Source of the DNA: Takakia lepidozioides | Lineage: Eukaryota > Streptophyta > Takakiopsida > Takakiales > Takakiaceae | NCBI GenBank assembly: GCA_030704615.1 | Contig: CM060732.1 | Location: 53,117,053-53,181,052 of the forward strand | Length of the DNA stretch: 64,000 nt | Direction: 5' to 3' | Shown: piece by piece, positions 10,590 through 22,974 of the stretch | Position numbering within the stretch: position 1 is the first letter of the stretch | Layout: every line of letters begins with the position of its first letter | The notes under the pieces: model-generated | What the model was told of the DNA's origin: nothing | Database searches by the model: none | What the model saw: the letters and a program-made list of their open reading frames with translations, nothing else | Translations under genes and position numbers: made by a program

Positions 10590-13500
10590 TCAAGCAGGGA
10601 GGTGTGCCATGTAGGCAGCACTGCGTCTTTCTGCACCCAAAGAGACCCAAGAGACAGACTTTAAGGGACTTCCTTTGAGAGCAAGTTAGGTTGGCATTCA
10701 AGTGAAATAACAGTAAGGAGGATAAAAAGGTCATGAAAAGCACAAATAGGGAAGCATTACCTCCGGCCGCAACAAGTTTCTCCACACGTGCAACAATGTG
10801 TTTTCCATATGTATATTTTTTGAGCGCATGCAAGTGCACCCGAATGCGTGATAAGAGAATTTCACGCTGCTGCTCATCACATGTCTCCAGTACCTTTTGG
10901 ACCACGTAATTTGCAAATTGGTCTTTCATCATTGCCTATACCAGCCCACCAGTAGCTTCCCTCAGTCACGCCTTATAATCCTTATGCACAAACTCTGCCA
11001 CCTTATCCAACATTATTGTTGAACTAAATCTGTCCAACACTCCAGTGTAGTGAAAGCCCGGCAAGGATCATTCACACATCACAATACTGTTTGGAATTCT
11101 TCTGATGGGGGATTAAACTGCATTCAATAGTTTGCTGGGCAGCAGCTATTTGACAACCCCAAATGAAGACAGATACATCAGTGCTTGGTAATGCTGCTGA
11201 ACCTATTCTACCATCCCAGCCAGAGATAAGAAAGACAATAACATATTGAAGTTAAGTGGTCACTGTAAAAGAGCTACACCCTTTAAATGAAAAAAGGGAT
11301 GAAAAATGGCAGACCTGAAGGGGCTCATTCTCATCTGTGTGGCCAAGCATTTCGTTGATCAAAATCTGGCGCTCGGCTGGGCCCCCAAACTCCAAGCACT
11401 TTTCCACAACATTTGAAGCAAATTTGTGTTGACTCATTTGTACAATTTGGCCAGCCAGCTTTGTAATAATTTCACTTCTCTCAGGTCCCCGCCCATGCTC
11501 TAGCACATGCTGGGCCCCAACCCATCCGACAAATTCAACAACTGACTTAGATAGATTCATACCACAAATATTATTCCTGTAAAAGCGTTGTCCTGCAGCT
11601 AATCTACACTGGTCATCCTGACTAACTTTTACTGGAGGTTCTGAAAGGTAGGTGCATGTCTCCTTACCAGCATTGCTACATTTTAGCAATACAGTAAAGT
11701 GTATCACTTTCGAAAGTCCCACCAGGCCTGCACTCCACGATGAGGTGAATTTTTCCATCCTAGAGGGATCTAGAGTTCCTCAGACCATGGCACAACATGT
11801 ATGTACAAAGCGGTGGGCTGTCAGCTCCCCTTTCAGCCACAGACCTCAGCCCAACATTTCTGCTTGAGGATGTTCTTTGGACAAACCTGGACAACATAGT
11901 TGCCATACTGATCTTGAGCAAGATTGCATGTACAGCGTAGGATTTCCTCCATTATGCCCCTCTGCTTCTGGTCGTCTGTGCAATGCTCTAGCACTCTCTG
12001 GAAACATATGCAACATTGTCAACTTCATTTGAAATATTTATGTCTCAGAGTACAGCGTCTAGTCAAAAGACAAGAATTGATTTTAAGAGATAAAAGTAGA
12101 TGATCTTAGGAGAGAGTACCTGGATAACACGGCAACCATATGGGTGTTGGGAGAGCACCACAACCTGCCCATAGAAAGAAGAAATGATAAAATGGATTCT
12201 GTCCGGGGGTACACATTCAATGCATTTCTGGATCACATGGTTTCCATTCTGGTCACGAACACAGCGCATGACATGTCCATCCAGCTCTGAAACCAGCTGT
12301 GTCTGTTGATCCACATCTACCACCTCCAATGCCTGCACATCTCACATAGTACAACAACAGCAGATCAGCCAGACTCTTTATGGCTCTATAAGGCTGTTCG
12401 AAGTCTACATGACGGAGTCCCTCCTACCCCGAAGGTCATACCTTCTGGATGACCCGACAGCCATACATTTGAAGGCTGAGAGCAAGAACATGCCCCACCA
12501 ACTGACTTGCCAGATCATGCCTCTGCTGCTCGGTCCCATGCTCAAAAAACTGCAACAAACAAATTTCCATATTTCACTCAGTAAGACGTCCGACAATAAG
12601 AAACCATGACTGTGTTAAAAACTTAGTTCTCCTAGATAAACCAATACCATTACAGCCCTTCAGATCATACTTCTCATTTGTAAACTCAAAACAATGAAAA
12701 TTCTGGCTACTAAATTCCCACTAAATGTATTGTAAAAGCTACAATCAGCTGATGAGTCTAACAAGGGCAGTTCCTTAACAGCATGGGATGTCTTCCTTTC
12801 CTCATACAGCTTGTGTCAACTCATAAGTCCAGGGAAGATCTTCCAAGTCAGCCATACACTGGTGTTAAAGCCATGACCAAAATATGGTAAACAAACACAC
12901 CTTAGGGGAAAAAGAAAAAGGTCCTTCTTGACTCCTCTGTCCACTTTTTGTTATACAGTTTTATTCATTTCCAATAGTTCCATTGGGTGGTACATAAAGC
13001 TACCTTTGTAGACAACCATTGCAACAGGCCCCCAGCGCATATTACTTTCCATTCCAAATATTGAAGTTCTAAAGGAAGCGCAGGTACTGGTTAAAGGGCT
13101 CTCTGCCAACAATTTGAAGTGTGACGTCCTTCCTTTCCATTTAAAATGAAAGATATAACTCCGTAAGATAGAACCTTGGAAGTGGACACAGTATTGGCAC
13201 CAACATATGACTATCAGCTGACATACTAGTCACTTCTCTACTATCTCCACCAAGAGGAAAGTCCCAACCTTTTGTATAACATAGTTGCCAAAAACATCAG
13301 TCATGAGCGTCAACGCTTGAGGTAAAACTTCCTGGAAAACCATGGATTTCTCTTCTGGGGCAGCAGTCTCAAGCTTTTGTTGGATGAAGCGGCTCCCATG
13401 CTGATCAGCACTGCATAAGATAGCACAAATTAGAATCAGCTGCCAACAATTGCAATAATGTGGCCTTGAAGAACCAATCACCAATTGCAAACAAAGATCG

Positions 13501-16500
13501 TCAATAAGACCTCAAATAACCCCTAAAACATGGTGATAGCATACAGGGGCAACAGACTGATTTATCCAATGGCAAGAATGTAATATCCTAGTCAGAGGCT
13601 GAATGCTACCATAGTAGAGGAGAAAACTAGGAAAGGCGTACCTAAAATCCACAACATGCCCAGCAATGTCTGACAGCTCAAACCGCCGGGTCTTGCTGTT
13701 CTTAAATTCTTCAAGCAAAGAAGATCCATGGATCTCATCAGTAGCTTCACTAGTTTTCTGTGATTGCCAACCAGAACAGCTCCCCCCAGTCACAGTAGAA
13801 GCGCTGGATCTTCCGGCTCCCGAAGAGAGGCGCAAGCTACGGTCATCGCGTCTCAAAGTTGCAGGGCCGGCTGGTGACACAGGGCTGGCGAGGGAAGAAT
13901 TAGGGTATGGCATCACCAGTCCAACACCTGGGGGGCTTTCATAGTAGCCTGGACTCACTGACCCAGTCTTGTTACTGGCAATGGGCACCCCAACTGATCT
14001 GCTTCGTGCATACTGCAATTTCTGCTCTGCCGAATACCCTAACATAGCACTTAATTGGCTCTTTTGAAGCTCTAACAGATCCATAGGAGCCCCTCCCATG
14101 TAGTTTCTCGAGATGGAAGGATCACTGAGAGCTGCAGCTGCACGAGCATCTTCTGCAGCACGTTGAACATACTGGAGATATAGTGGGTCAGGCAAAGGGT
14201 GTGTAAGCCCAGTGCTTGCCTGCCCCGTGAATTTGTACAAGTTCTGTATATCCACAGCATTTTGAGCAGGAGAGCCAGGAACTCCTGCCCTCACCCCCAT
14301 GCTTGCAGCAACTGCTGCCACAGCTGCTGCTGCTCCATCAAATGCTACAGGTGCTGGGTAGCCAGCCATCATTGGGGCAAGCATTGCTGGGTTCATTGGA
14401 TAGCCCCCCATCCCATACTGTGGGGCATAAACAGGGGCAGAATGAAAATTAGGGTAATAAGAGTTGCCCACCATGTATGACATAGCTGCAGCTGCTGCAG
14501 CGGCATACATGCCAGGCGCAGCTGCGCCAGCCTGGAGTGTAGGCTGAAGGGTAGCTGTCTGCACTTGCTGACTTGGGATGCCCGGAACATTGAACTTCAT
14601 CTGACCCCTATAGCTGGGATCCAAGCCTGAATACATTTGTTGCTGCTGTTGTAGAGCCTGAGTGTATGCCAGAGTCTGCATTTGCACCATCTGCCATGAT
14701 GGTTAAAACCCACCAGAGATTTGAGAGCCAAAATTCAACTGTTTCCACCTAAACTCACAGCGAGGTTCCTAACATGGGTCACAACCAGCACCCTGGGAAT
14801 GCAGCTATTAACCACTTGCAGGCCAACATCCGCATGGCTCAGTACAGACAAAAGCTTTTCTACTGTTAAAGGAAACTATATCAAAGTACACACTCTGCCA
14901 AAAACCAAACTGCATATCAGCCTTGTGACGACCAAGCTGATCTTGGACACGGTAAGCCTCCAGTATGAAGGCCAGCAATGAACCTCACTGGCAGTTTTCT
15001 ACCCAGGGGTAGAACACCAATTTTAAAAATGGCAAATCTTCAGTAGGTTATTCAGCGATTATAATGACATCACACCAGGACACGACCAAGTATCAGTTGT
15101 GAGATCCCTATAACCACATTTGACAGAGCAAAACTGCCAACCTGGGCTTGCGCCTGGGCAGCAATTTGGACACGTTGCTGCTGCCGGTGCTGCTGTTGTT
15201 GCTGCTGCTGCTGCTGCAAGCGCAGATGCTGCTGCTCTCGTTGTTCTTGCTGAAGATGCTGCTGCTGCAGGAGCTCCCTCTCTTCAATAGATGCTGATGT
15301 CCCTTGAACATCCGCGGTACTTAATCCCCGTAGTGCGGCTGCCAGCTCCATAGCATTGGCGCTTGTTGCCGCACTGAGGGCCACACTCCTTGCCTCTGCA
15401 CTTGTCATGCCCCCACCACCTGAGAGTCCTGAAAACCCACCCATCATTACCAACCCAGGACTTGCAGAACGGGTGTTTGGCATGGGTGCCTCAGGGGTTG
15501 CTATTCTTGCCACAGGTGCTGCAGGCCCAGAAGGCTGCCCATGTTTATTATTTCCACCGGGAGCAGGGGTTGAGGAACGTGATCCCTGCCCAGCTGCAGC
15601 ATTCAACTCAGCAACCGTCGCAGCTACAAGCACAGGTTCCCGTAAATGGACTAGCTGTACCTCCAGTGAAGCAGCAGCAGCATCCACACCTTCCTCATTT
15701 GCGGCCCGGCTTGAGGACCTGGAATGATTGTACACTGGTGAGGGAGTTCGGGGGAAGTCTTCCTGCAGTGGAGAAACATAAACACTCTCTCAATGTGAGA
15801 ACCTACAAAGGCTCTGAACTCACATTGACAGGTAACCCAACATAAAATGCAATAGCCACATCCAAAGCAGACAAGAGCTTTCACAGATAAAATCAAATTC
15901 ATGAGGACAAAAAATGATGGAAAACAGAAGAAAAAACAATTACAAGAGGAAGGAAACCAGGAAGAATGATGTCTCATCAGTTAGAGCACATCTAAGAGTG
16001 GAAGAGAAATCAGCTACAAACTCTATAGCAGTGACCAGCTGCCATGACTGGCCACTGATTTAATGCTTTACTTTGGTTTTACTAAAACATTATTAAATTA
16101 ATTTAATCAATATAGGATTTCTGTCCACTGCCCACTGACTTGGAGGTGTAAGAGTAAAAATCATATAACCCTGCTACAGGCCTGCTTGTGTCACCGCGGT
16201 CAAAACAACCCGAGGAACAATCCTGCACTAAGACATACCTGAATAAGGTCAACAAGACTTTTTGGCCGAGCTCCTAATCCACCTGATGCAAGCCTAATCA
16301 AGTCTTCTCTCTCTGCCCACTCGCTGGAGCTCTGTCTTGCGAGATCTCCCAATGGAGAGGTATCCTCCTCCAAAGGTTCCGGCTCCTCTTTATGTGTCGG
16401 TAGAAGTGGCTGAGTGGAAAACAAAGACTTGCTATTGCTATCATCCATGGATCTCAGCTTTCTCTTATCTCCAAAGCCCCCCATTCCTCTGCCAGACTGC

Positions 16501-16958
16501 AACCGTTGCTCCAGGTGCCAATTATCCCAGGAGATCAACGGAGGGGGAAGCCTGGGATTTAAATTAATGTGAGAATAATAGTAAGCTAAATATTCAGGAT
16601 CAGACCGCAGCTCTTGTTCAGAGTCAACTGCATCTCCATCAACTGCATGTGCCTTTGAAAGGCGTCCAGAAGATCTGGGACTGGTGGGATGGTTTGAAAA
16701 AAATCCACCCATGGCGGCCAAAGACCCCTCCACACTCGGAGGAGCACTACCACTTCTTTGTGGTATATTTCTTTCATTTAATATGTTGTCGAACCTTGTG
16801 CGCCCTTTGAGCATCATCCCGAGTTCAGTGACTCCATCGCGTGTGGGAGAGGAACCATGACCTCCAGCACCGGCACCCCTCAGACTATCACCGAGGGTTC
16901 CCATACCCCCTCTCATTCCCGCTCCTGAGAGCATTCTAACAGGGCTTTCTGTCGCCAT
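10590..16958 (-). CDS. Pumilio/PUF-domain RNA-binding protein
   Basis: Ten coding exons, read from 16958 down: 16239-16958, 15142-15762, 13642-14690, 13269-13410, 12442-12549, 12120-12332, 11887-11997, 11315-11509, 10761-10935, 10590-10630. All junctions are GT-AG and phases agree; the total is 3375 bp (1124 residues plus TGA). Start ATG is at 16958; a GTG one codon upstream is not used. The N-terminus has the plant Pumilio (APUM1-6-like) blocks: [50 protein letters not shown] Gln/Ala-rich middle is followed by eight PUF repeats (residues about 785-1115). Repeat recognition residues read SRFIQ, NYVIQ, CRVIQ, NHVIQ, CRVIQ, NYVVQ, SNVVE, NYVVQ. By the established PUF code this predicts binding of UGUAUAUA in mRNA 3' UTRs, causing repression or decay in the cytoplasm. 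Slightly longer than the usual ~970-1060 residues because of the low-complexity centre. Very likely functional. Confidence 0.95.
15181..15262 (-). repeat. CAG/CAA polyglutamine repeat in Pumilio exon 2
   Basis: On the minus strand a run of mostly CAG codons, mixed with CAA, CTC and CAT codons, encodes about nine consecutive Gln within a longer Q-rich, heptad-like region. Trinucleotide instability is likely; the length sits in a linker, not in the PUF domain. Confidence 0.8.
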
Positions 16959-18557
16959 CACTATCCACGATGAAAACAGTCACCGGCCTCCAATTATCTG
17001 CATTATCAAAGCTATGGAAGTTCCTCTCTTCCACTCATGATTTCGTCTGCATCCACACTGCGGGTATCTGCACTCAACAACATCTTCTCAAGTCCCCAAA
17101 AAGTTCTCTGTGGCCATTATTTTCCAAACGCCAATTGCAACCCCCAACAACGCGCCGGCTATGTTGAAAGGATAACGAAGCAATTGAATGCATGCCAGAA
17201 GACGTCCTTGCAACAGCCACTAGGCCGCGATGAGGCAAAGAGAACAGAACTCCTCCCAGATTATCCCAGGGGATCCGCAGGTGGGCAATTTCCTGGGCGA
17301 GTCCTAGCATATTTCCTGATGCAAGCAGATGACATTATCGAATTTTCGCTCACCCCTGCCGAATCTACCATCAAACTCTTCAGCTGCACTGCACTTAAGT
17401 GTCGCAGGGACGCCCGTTCTTCGGATGTTAACTGTAACAAGAGAACATTAACACACTGGAAGCTCTACTAGTGGCTGGTTAATGCTGGATAAACGGATAT
17501 TACATAAATCCTGAGAAAGCATAAGGGAGTCACTCGAGCATATGAAAGTCAGTATGATTGAAACATTAAGTTACAGCGCTGTACAGGGGATGGCGACTAT
17601 CCCCTCGGTTCAGAAAACATAATCACATGTGTAGTGTGACGGCCACAGTGACAAGCCAAGCAGTAGCTCATCACAACCGGAAGACTTGGCTCAGTACCTC
17701 AATAAATAACAAAGACGACCACGAGACCAGACCCCGATCAAAGAAAACAATATCTCGCCATATCAGCGGTTTTCGACCGCAAGGTAGCCTGCTCCCGCTC
17801 CCTTTCCAAACACAGCCACAAACCGCGTTTAAGAATCTTACTCGGTAAAAGAGATTTGAAAGAGGGGAACTTGGGAAGAATTGAGTTTGAAATCTGCACT
17901 AGCTAGATCTACAACACCAAATGCGAAGTAGTGTTTAATCGATAAATCGTCCGCCACTCAAGACCTAAATTTGGAAAGAGGATGATGGCGAAACACGCAA
18001 GCGATCTGAGATCTAACCTACTACGCAAGCGTCTGCAAACCAAGAGGATGACTCCAACTCACTTTACGGTACAGAAAAGTGCCTGAAAAGGCGAGAGAAA
18101 AGAAACAGGATTACACACGAAACTAGTTGAAACAAGAGAAAGGATTTGGACCTGCACTAGTCCAGTAGAGGACAAGGGAAGGGGAGGGGGATGACTATGG
18201 CGGAGACGCCCATGAGAGGAGAAGATGCCCAGGCCTCGGGCGCAAGAGCCACTGATCCACCGCCGGCGGCCTGATGCATTCTTACCGTCCGATCCTATAT
18301 CGAACGGTCTATGTTCTGGGGATCTCGAACACGTTCACGAAGCGCGGTGTGCTTTTCGCCGCTCGCGCCTAAACCCGCACCCTCCTCACATTCTCCGTTA
18401 GATGTTACACGTGCCTCTGTTTCTTTCCGTTGGATCTCTCGCCCATAGGTACCGGGGGCACATAGCTCACTAGTAAGTTACTAACAGCCCGGCATTACCG
18501 CGGTAGTTAGTTTATACTTGGTCAGTCGCTTGTTCCTCCGTCTAGTGTGTTGGACCG
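16959..18557 (-). promoter_or_regulatory. 5' UTR and promoter region of the Pumilio gene
   Basis: Sequence upstream of the Pumilio ATG on the minus strand. No competing gene is seen; the longest frame (144 codons, 17037-17471, plus) lacks any motif. A long 5' leader with introns is usual for plant PUM genes, and an acceptor-like pyrimidine-AG occurs near 17432, but I could not define a transcription start or TATA box. The block ends at the TIR of the element at 18558. Confidence 0.4.
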
Positions 18558-19818
18558 AGGGAATTCCAAAAAGGCCTTGATGTGAAATGCATAGCAATTC
18601 ACTTGATCACCCCCCTAAAAGTGCGCAATTCAATTGAATTGCAAGGCCTTGCAATTCAATTGAACTGCTAAAACTAGCTTGGCAACAACCCTAATTTGCA
18701 ATTCAATTGAATTGTTGGCACACGATTCAATTGAATTGTGAATTTGCAAATCAATTGAATTGCCAATTCGCAATTCAATTGAATTGTAATCTATAATTTT
18801 TAACTTATTTTTGTATATAATATATAATATACATGTATATGTATATATTTAAATTATACTTATACACATATAAGAGGATAAGCTAAAAATACATGTTGCT
18901 CGTCTATTCTTGCTAGCCCTCTTTCTTGTGCCCTTGAGGAAATTGTGGAGTTGTAAAGCCACCCTCAGCCTTAGCGAGAAAGGGAGAGCCAGAGACGGAG
19001 AGAGATCAGTAGCTTCCTGTGATTCACTGATAAAAGAAACATGGCTGGCTCCGAAAGAAACAAACAAAATCAAACCTGACAATTGATGAAAGGCTTCCCC
19101 TGCATAACAATGTAGTCCCTTAACACTAGTATCTGGCCTAGGACAAAGAAAACAAAAAATATGTTCATCTTGAGAATTATCAAAAATAATATTATTTCGA
19201 TACCCTTACAAAGGTATCATGTTGAAGTTGGGATGTGTGTTCCATATAAGTTTAATATATCAAACTCTTACACGTTGATACTCTTACATTGGTATCATAT
19301 TTGGTATATGTACATAGCCATATATTGGCACCCTATTGGCACCAACATCCACAAAGAGAGACAATCTCGCTTTTACAAGCGCGCTTCGTGACTTCCTCTC
19401 TCTCTCTCCCTCTCTCGCTCTCCCTTAGGCTTATCTTGGGCTCAAGCCTTACCACGGGCAAAGGGTTGACAGACGGACAACAAGAATAGTCGGGCAACAT
19501 GTATTTAGCTTATACATGTGTATGCGTATATGTATAATTTAAATATGTACATATATATAATATATTTAGATTACAATTCAATTGAATTGTAGTCAGCAAT
19601 TCAATTGAATTGCAAATTAGGGTTGTTTTCAAGCTAGTTTTAGCAGTTCTATTGAATTGCCCTTGCAATACAATTGAATTGCAAATTAGGGTTGTTTTCA
19701 AGCTAGTTTTAGCAGTTCAATTGAATTGCCCTTGCAATACAATTGAATTGCGCACTTTTAGGGGGGTGATCAAGTGAATTGCAATGCATTTCACATCAAG
19801 GCCTTTTTGGAATTCCCT
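18558..19818. mobile_element. 1.26-kb TIR element rich in AATTCAATTGAATT palindromes
   Basis: The left end AGGGAATTCCAAAAAGGCC is mirrored at the right end (about 19800-19818). Inverted homology continues inward for roughly 350 bp on each side, passing through TGATCACCCCCCTAAAAGTG, many copies of CAATTCAATTGAATTG and a TA-rich block. There is no transposase; the interior (18930-19470) carries only short frames and a CT-rich stretch near 19390. No clear target-site duplication was found. The same family supplies both ends of the large element at 42202-55068, which differ by shared small variants, so this is probably a deletion derivative of a related autonomous family. Confidence 0.75.
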
Positions 19819-20126
19819 AATTGGGGTCTTCATGAATTGAGGGGCCCCAAGCTCCCCCGCCGTCCGACGTCCAATGACCTCATTTTGATGGCTGGAATTT
19901 CTTTGTATGGGCGGCTCACAAGATTAAGTTGTCAGCCTCAATGGAAGAATCCGGCCCGCAAAGTGTCATCCTCTCTAACTAAGAAATCCTTGGCCGGATC
20001 TGACGTGTGTACCAGTGTTGTGCGGATAAATAGATTTTTGTTTATCCTCTGGGTAAGGGTAAATAAAAATCAGAGGTTTATTTATCCTCCGAGTAAGGGT
20101 AAATTATTTATATGTCCATTTATTTA
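19819..20126. other. spacer, no gene
   Basis: About 300 bases between two repeats. It contains a short direct repeat (TTTATCCTC...GTAAGGGTAAAT) at about 20041-20105 and otherwise nothing recognisable. Confidence 0.4.
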
Positions 20127-20939
20127 TGTCATGGTTTTGTTTGTGATTAGTTAGAAATAGTTATTTCTAGCTAATTAAGACATTATACATTTATATTTGT
20201 ATTTTGTTGGCATTGGGACTTCATTTGGTTCCATGTGCCAAGTGAGGTGACGAATCTCACTTGGGACGTGAGGAGGTTATCTCCACGTGAGACGTAGGCA
20301 GACTCGTCTTCTTCTAGTCGAGCCTCCCGAGGCCTCTTTCGCCGCCATAGCTCTAGTACTTGAGATAGAGAGTGGGTGAGGGCTATATGGTGGAGTCTTT
20401 TAGCAAATGTGTCATTGGCTTGACTTATATAACGTAATAGAGTGGTTTCTCCTCTTTTCACCATTTTCCGTATCACTAGAAGAAGACCTGCTTACATCTA
20501 TGAGTACAAGGTGTTAGCATAGTTAGCACTTGTGTGTGGAAGAGAGCCTGATAGATAGCTCTTAAGATACAAGGTGTTGCAGGGTTTGCAAGAAGAAAGC
20601 CTTGTGGTATTTATGTACAAGAGGAGGTCTTCAAGGAGAGCCCCATTGAAAAGTTTGATAGCTTGTGAAGAAACTCTTGTTCTGCAAGTGTTGCAGGGTT
20701 TGAGGAGTTCAAGAAAAGCTCGGGTGTTAAGAAAGCAAACGGTGCATGTGTGGAGCATGGTTTCAGCTTGTGGGAGTATTCAACTTCAAGCTTAAGAAAG
20801 CTATGAGTGGAGGTAGATAAGACTATCCTTAAAGAACCTCTCAAATAACTCTCAAGAGCCCTCAAATTATTGCCTTGAACTTCTGAAATCTGCCCTCAAT
20901 CAGCCCCTCACATAGACCCACCGAGGTTCAAGAAGTTCG

Positions 20940-21425
20940 CAAACTTGGACTCCAAACAGTCCACCAAAAGGCCCTAGGCGCCCGACAATTAGTGGCCTCC
21001 AAGGTCTCCAACCAGCCCTCACAATGGCTCCACAAGCCTGCCCAATATGGCCTCCAAGGACCTCCAACAGTCCTCCAAAGAGCTCTTAGAAAGTTCCATA
21101 AGTCTGCCCAATATGGGCCTCCAAGGACCTCCAATCGTCCTCCAACCAGCCCTCACGAGGCTCCACAGGCCTGCAAAACATTGGCCTCGAATGACCTCGA
21201 ATAGTCCTTCAAACAGCCCCAAGCAGGCTCCACAAACCTGCAAGATATTGGCTTCAATAGACTCCAAATAGTCCTCAAAGCAGGCCCCAATACCTGTAAA
21301 ATATTGGCCTCAATAGATCCCAAACAGTCCTCAAGTAGGCCCCAATACCTGCAAGATATTGGCCTCAATAGACCCCAAATAGTCCTCAAAGCAGGCCCCA
21401 GAAGGCTCCAAAAATATCCATAGTC
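20940..21425 (+). repeat. degenerate ~55-65-bp tandem array (CCTCCAAGGACCTCCAA type)
   Basis: About eight diverged units, each built from GGCCTCCAAGGACCTCCAA, AGTCCTCCAAA and a CTGCAAAATATT-like ending. The same array recurs at 22976-23225 and, in more diverged form, at 25620-25930. Confidence 0.7.
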
Positions 21426-21429
21426 AGTC

Positions 21430-21760
21430 GATTTTTCATCGGTCACCGACCAAATTTCATCCAAAACCGCGATTTCTCATCCGCAGGTCCGATACTTCAT
21501 CCGCCGTGATAGTTCATCCGTCGGTGCGATATTTCATCCACTAGCGCGATTTCATCCGCTGGCGCAGTTCCATCTGTCGCCGCGATTTTTCATCCGATGG
21601 CATGATAGTTCATCCGCTGCCACGATTTCATCCGCTGGCGCAGTTTCATCCGTCGCCGCAATTTTTCATCCGATAGTGCGATAGTTCATCCGCTAACGAG
21701 ATTTCATCCTCTGACGCAGTTTCATCCATTGCAACCGATTTTCATCCACGGGCTTCGATG
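21430..21760 (+). repeat. TTCATCCGCTGGCGC short tandem array
   Basis: About fifteen units of roughly 16-25 bp with the core TTTCATCCG followed by a variable CTGGCGCGA-like stretch. Present again, shorter, at 23235-23450. At the equivalent place in the 25.5-27.9-kb family member a different 20-bp unit occupies the slot. Confidence 0.75.
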
Positions 21761-22974
21761 AGACAATGGTGGTCTCCCAACTTTCGGGCAATGTTCCCAC
21801 AAGTTCCCATGCGTTATCACGTGTTCCCTGGAATGCCCAAAGAGTATACACGCGTTCCCAAGCGTTCCCATGCGTTCCGAAGCTAGGGTTTGCGCCGGTT
21901 TGCGTTTGCGATTGCTGCAACGAGCTATGGCTTCTATGGAGCAACCAGAGGTGCTGTTCTTGGTTTCTTGAGCATCAATAGACCACCAAGAGTGCCTCTA
22001 ACTCCCTGAGCAAGCTATTTGCCACACAACAAGCTCTCTTTCTCTATGGAACTTATTGAAACAAGCATAAAACAAGCTATTGGGCTTTCTATAACATGTC
22101 CTCTTCTAGCCATCGCATGCACTCATAGTGCTTTCTTCTATGGCCATAGTGCACTTCTTAGAGCTCATAATCCAGCCCTGCACTTGCCACTTTCATAGAC
22201 ATGCTCTTCCCAAGCTTGGGATTGAAACCCCAACTCAAAGCATGCTATACAAATACACTATTTTGCCCCAAAGAGAAATCAGATGTCTACCTCCACTCAT
22301 AGCTCTTCTAAGCTTGAAGTTGAATACTCCCACAAGCTGAAACCATGCTCCACACATGCACCGCTTGCTTCCTTAACACCCGAGCTCTTCTTGAACTCCT
22401 CAAACCCTACAAAACTTGCAGAACAAGAGTTTCTTCACAAGCTATCAAACTTTTCAATGGGTCTCCTCTTGAAGACCTCCTCTTGTACATAAACACCACA
22501 AGACTTTCTTCTTGCAAACCCTGCAACACCTTGTAACTTAAGAGCTATCTATCAAGCTCTCTTCCACACACAAGTGCTAACTATGCTAACACATTGTACT
22601 CATAGATGTAAGCAGGTCTTCTTCTAGTAATACGGAAAATGGTGAAAAGAGGAGAAACCACTCTATCACGTTATATAAGTTAAGCCAATGGCACCTTTGC
22701 TAAAGGATTCCACCATAGAGACCTCACCCACTCTCCATCTCAAATACTAGAGCTATGGCGGCGAGAGAGGCCTTGGGAGGCTCGACTAGAAGAAGACGAG
22801 CCTGCCTACGTCTCACGTGGAGATAACCTCCCCATGCCTAAGTGAAGTTCGCCACCTCACTTGGCACTTGGAACCAAATGAAGTCCCAATGCCAACAAAA
22901 TACAAATATAAATGTATAATGTCTTAATTAGCTAGAAATAACTATTTCTAACTAATCACAAACAAACCATGACA

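Larger units (their letters stand above)
20127..22974. repeat. 2.85-kb fold-back: inverted arms around a modular repeat
   Basis: The left arm (20127-20815) begins TGTCATGGTTT and is the inverted, visibly similar copy of the right arm (22282-22974), which ends AAACCATGACA. Landmarks pair across the arms: the TTGGCATTGGGACTTCATTT block near 20207 with its complement near 22885, and the TCTTCTTCTAG blocks. The loop (20816-22281) is the body of a repeat unit that also occurs at 22975-23970 (partial) and 25498-27888 (diverged). The canonical unit is loop plus right arm. No coding domain is present. Confidence 0.75.

Noticed and set aside
13512-13641. Tail of the 392-codon minus ORF past the Pumilio exon 3 donor
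   Set aside because: It is intron read-through: the sequence after HVVDF does not match PUF, while splicing to 13410 restores [12 protein letters not shown].
15356-15845. Plus-strand ORFs of 123 and 151 codons
   Set aside because: They are shadows of Pumilio exon 2 and its flanking intron on the other strand.
16959-16961. GTG as start codon of the Pumilio ORF
   Set aside because: Alternative starts are a feature of the ORF caller. The ATG immediately downstream fits a nuclear plant gene.
20127-22974. LTR pair of a retrotransposon
   Set aside because: The arms are inverted, not direct, and no primer-binding site, gag or pol lies between them.
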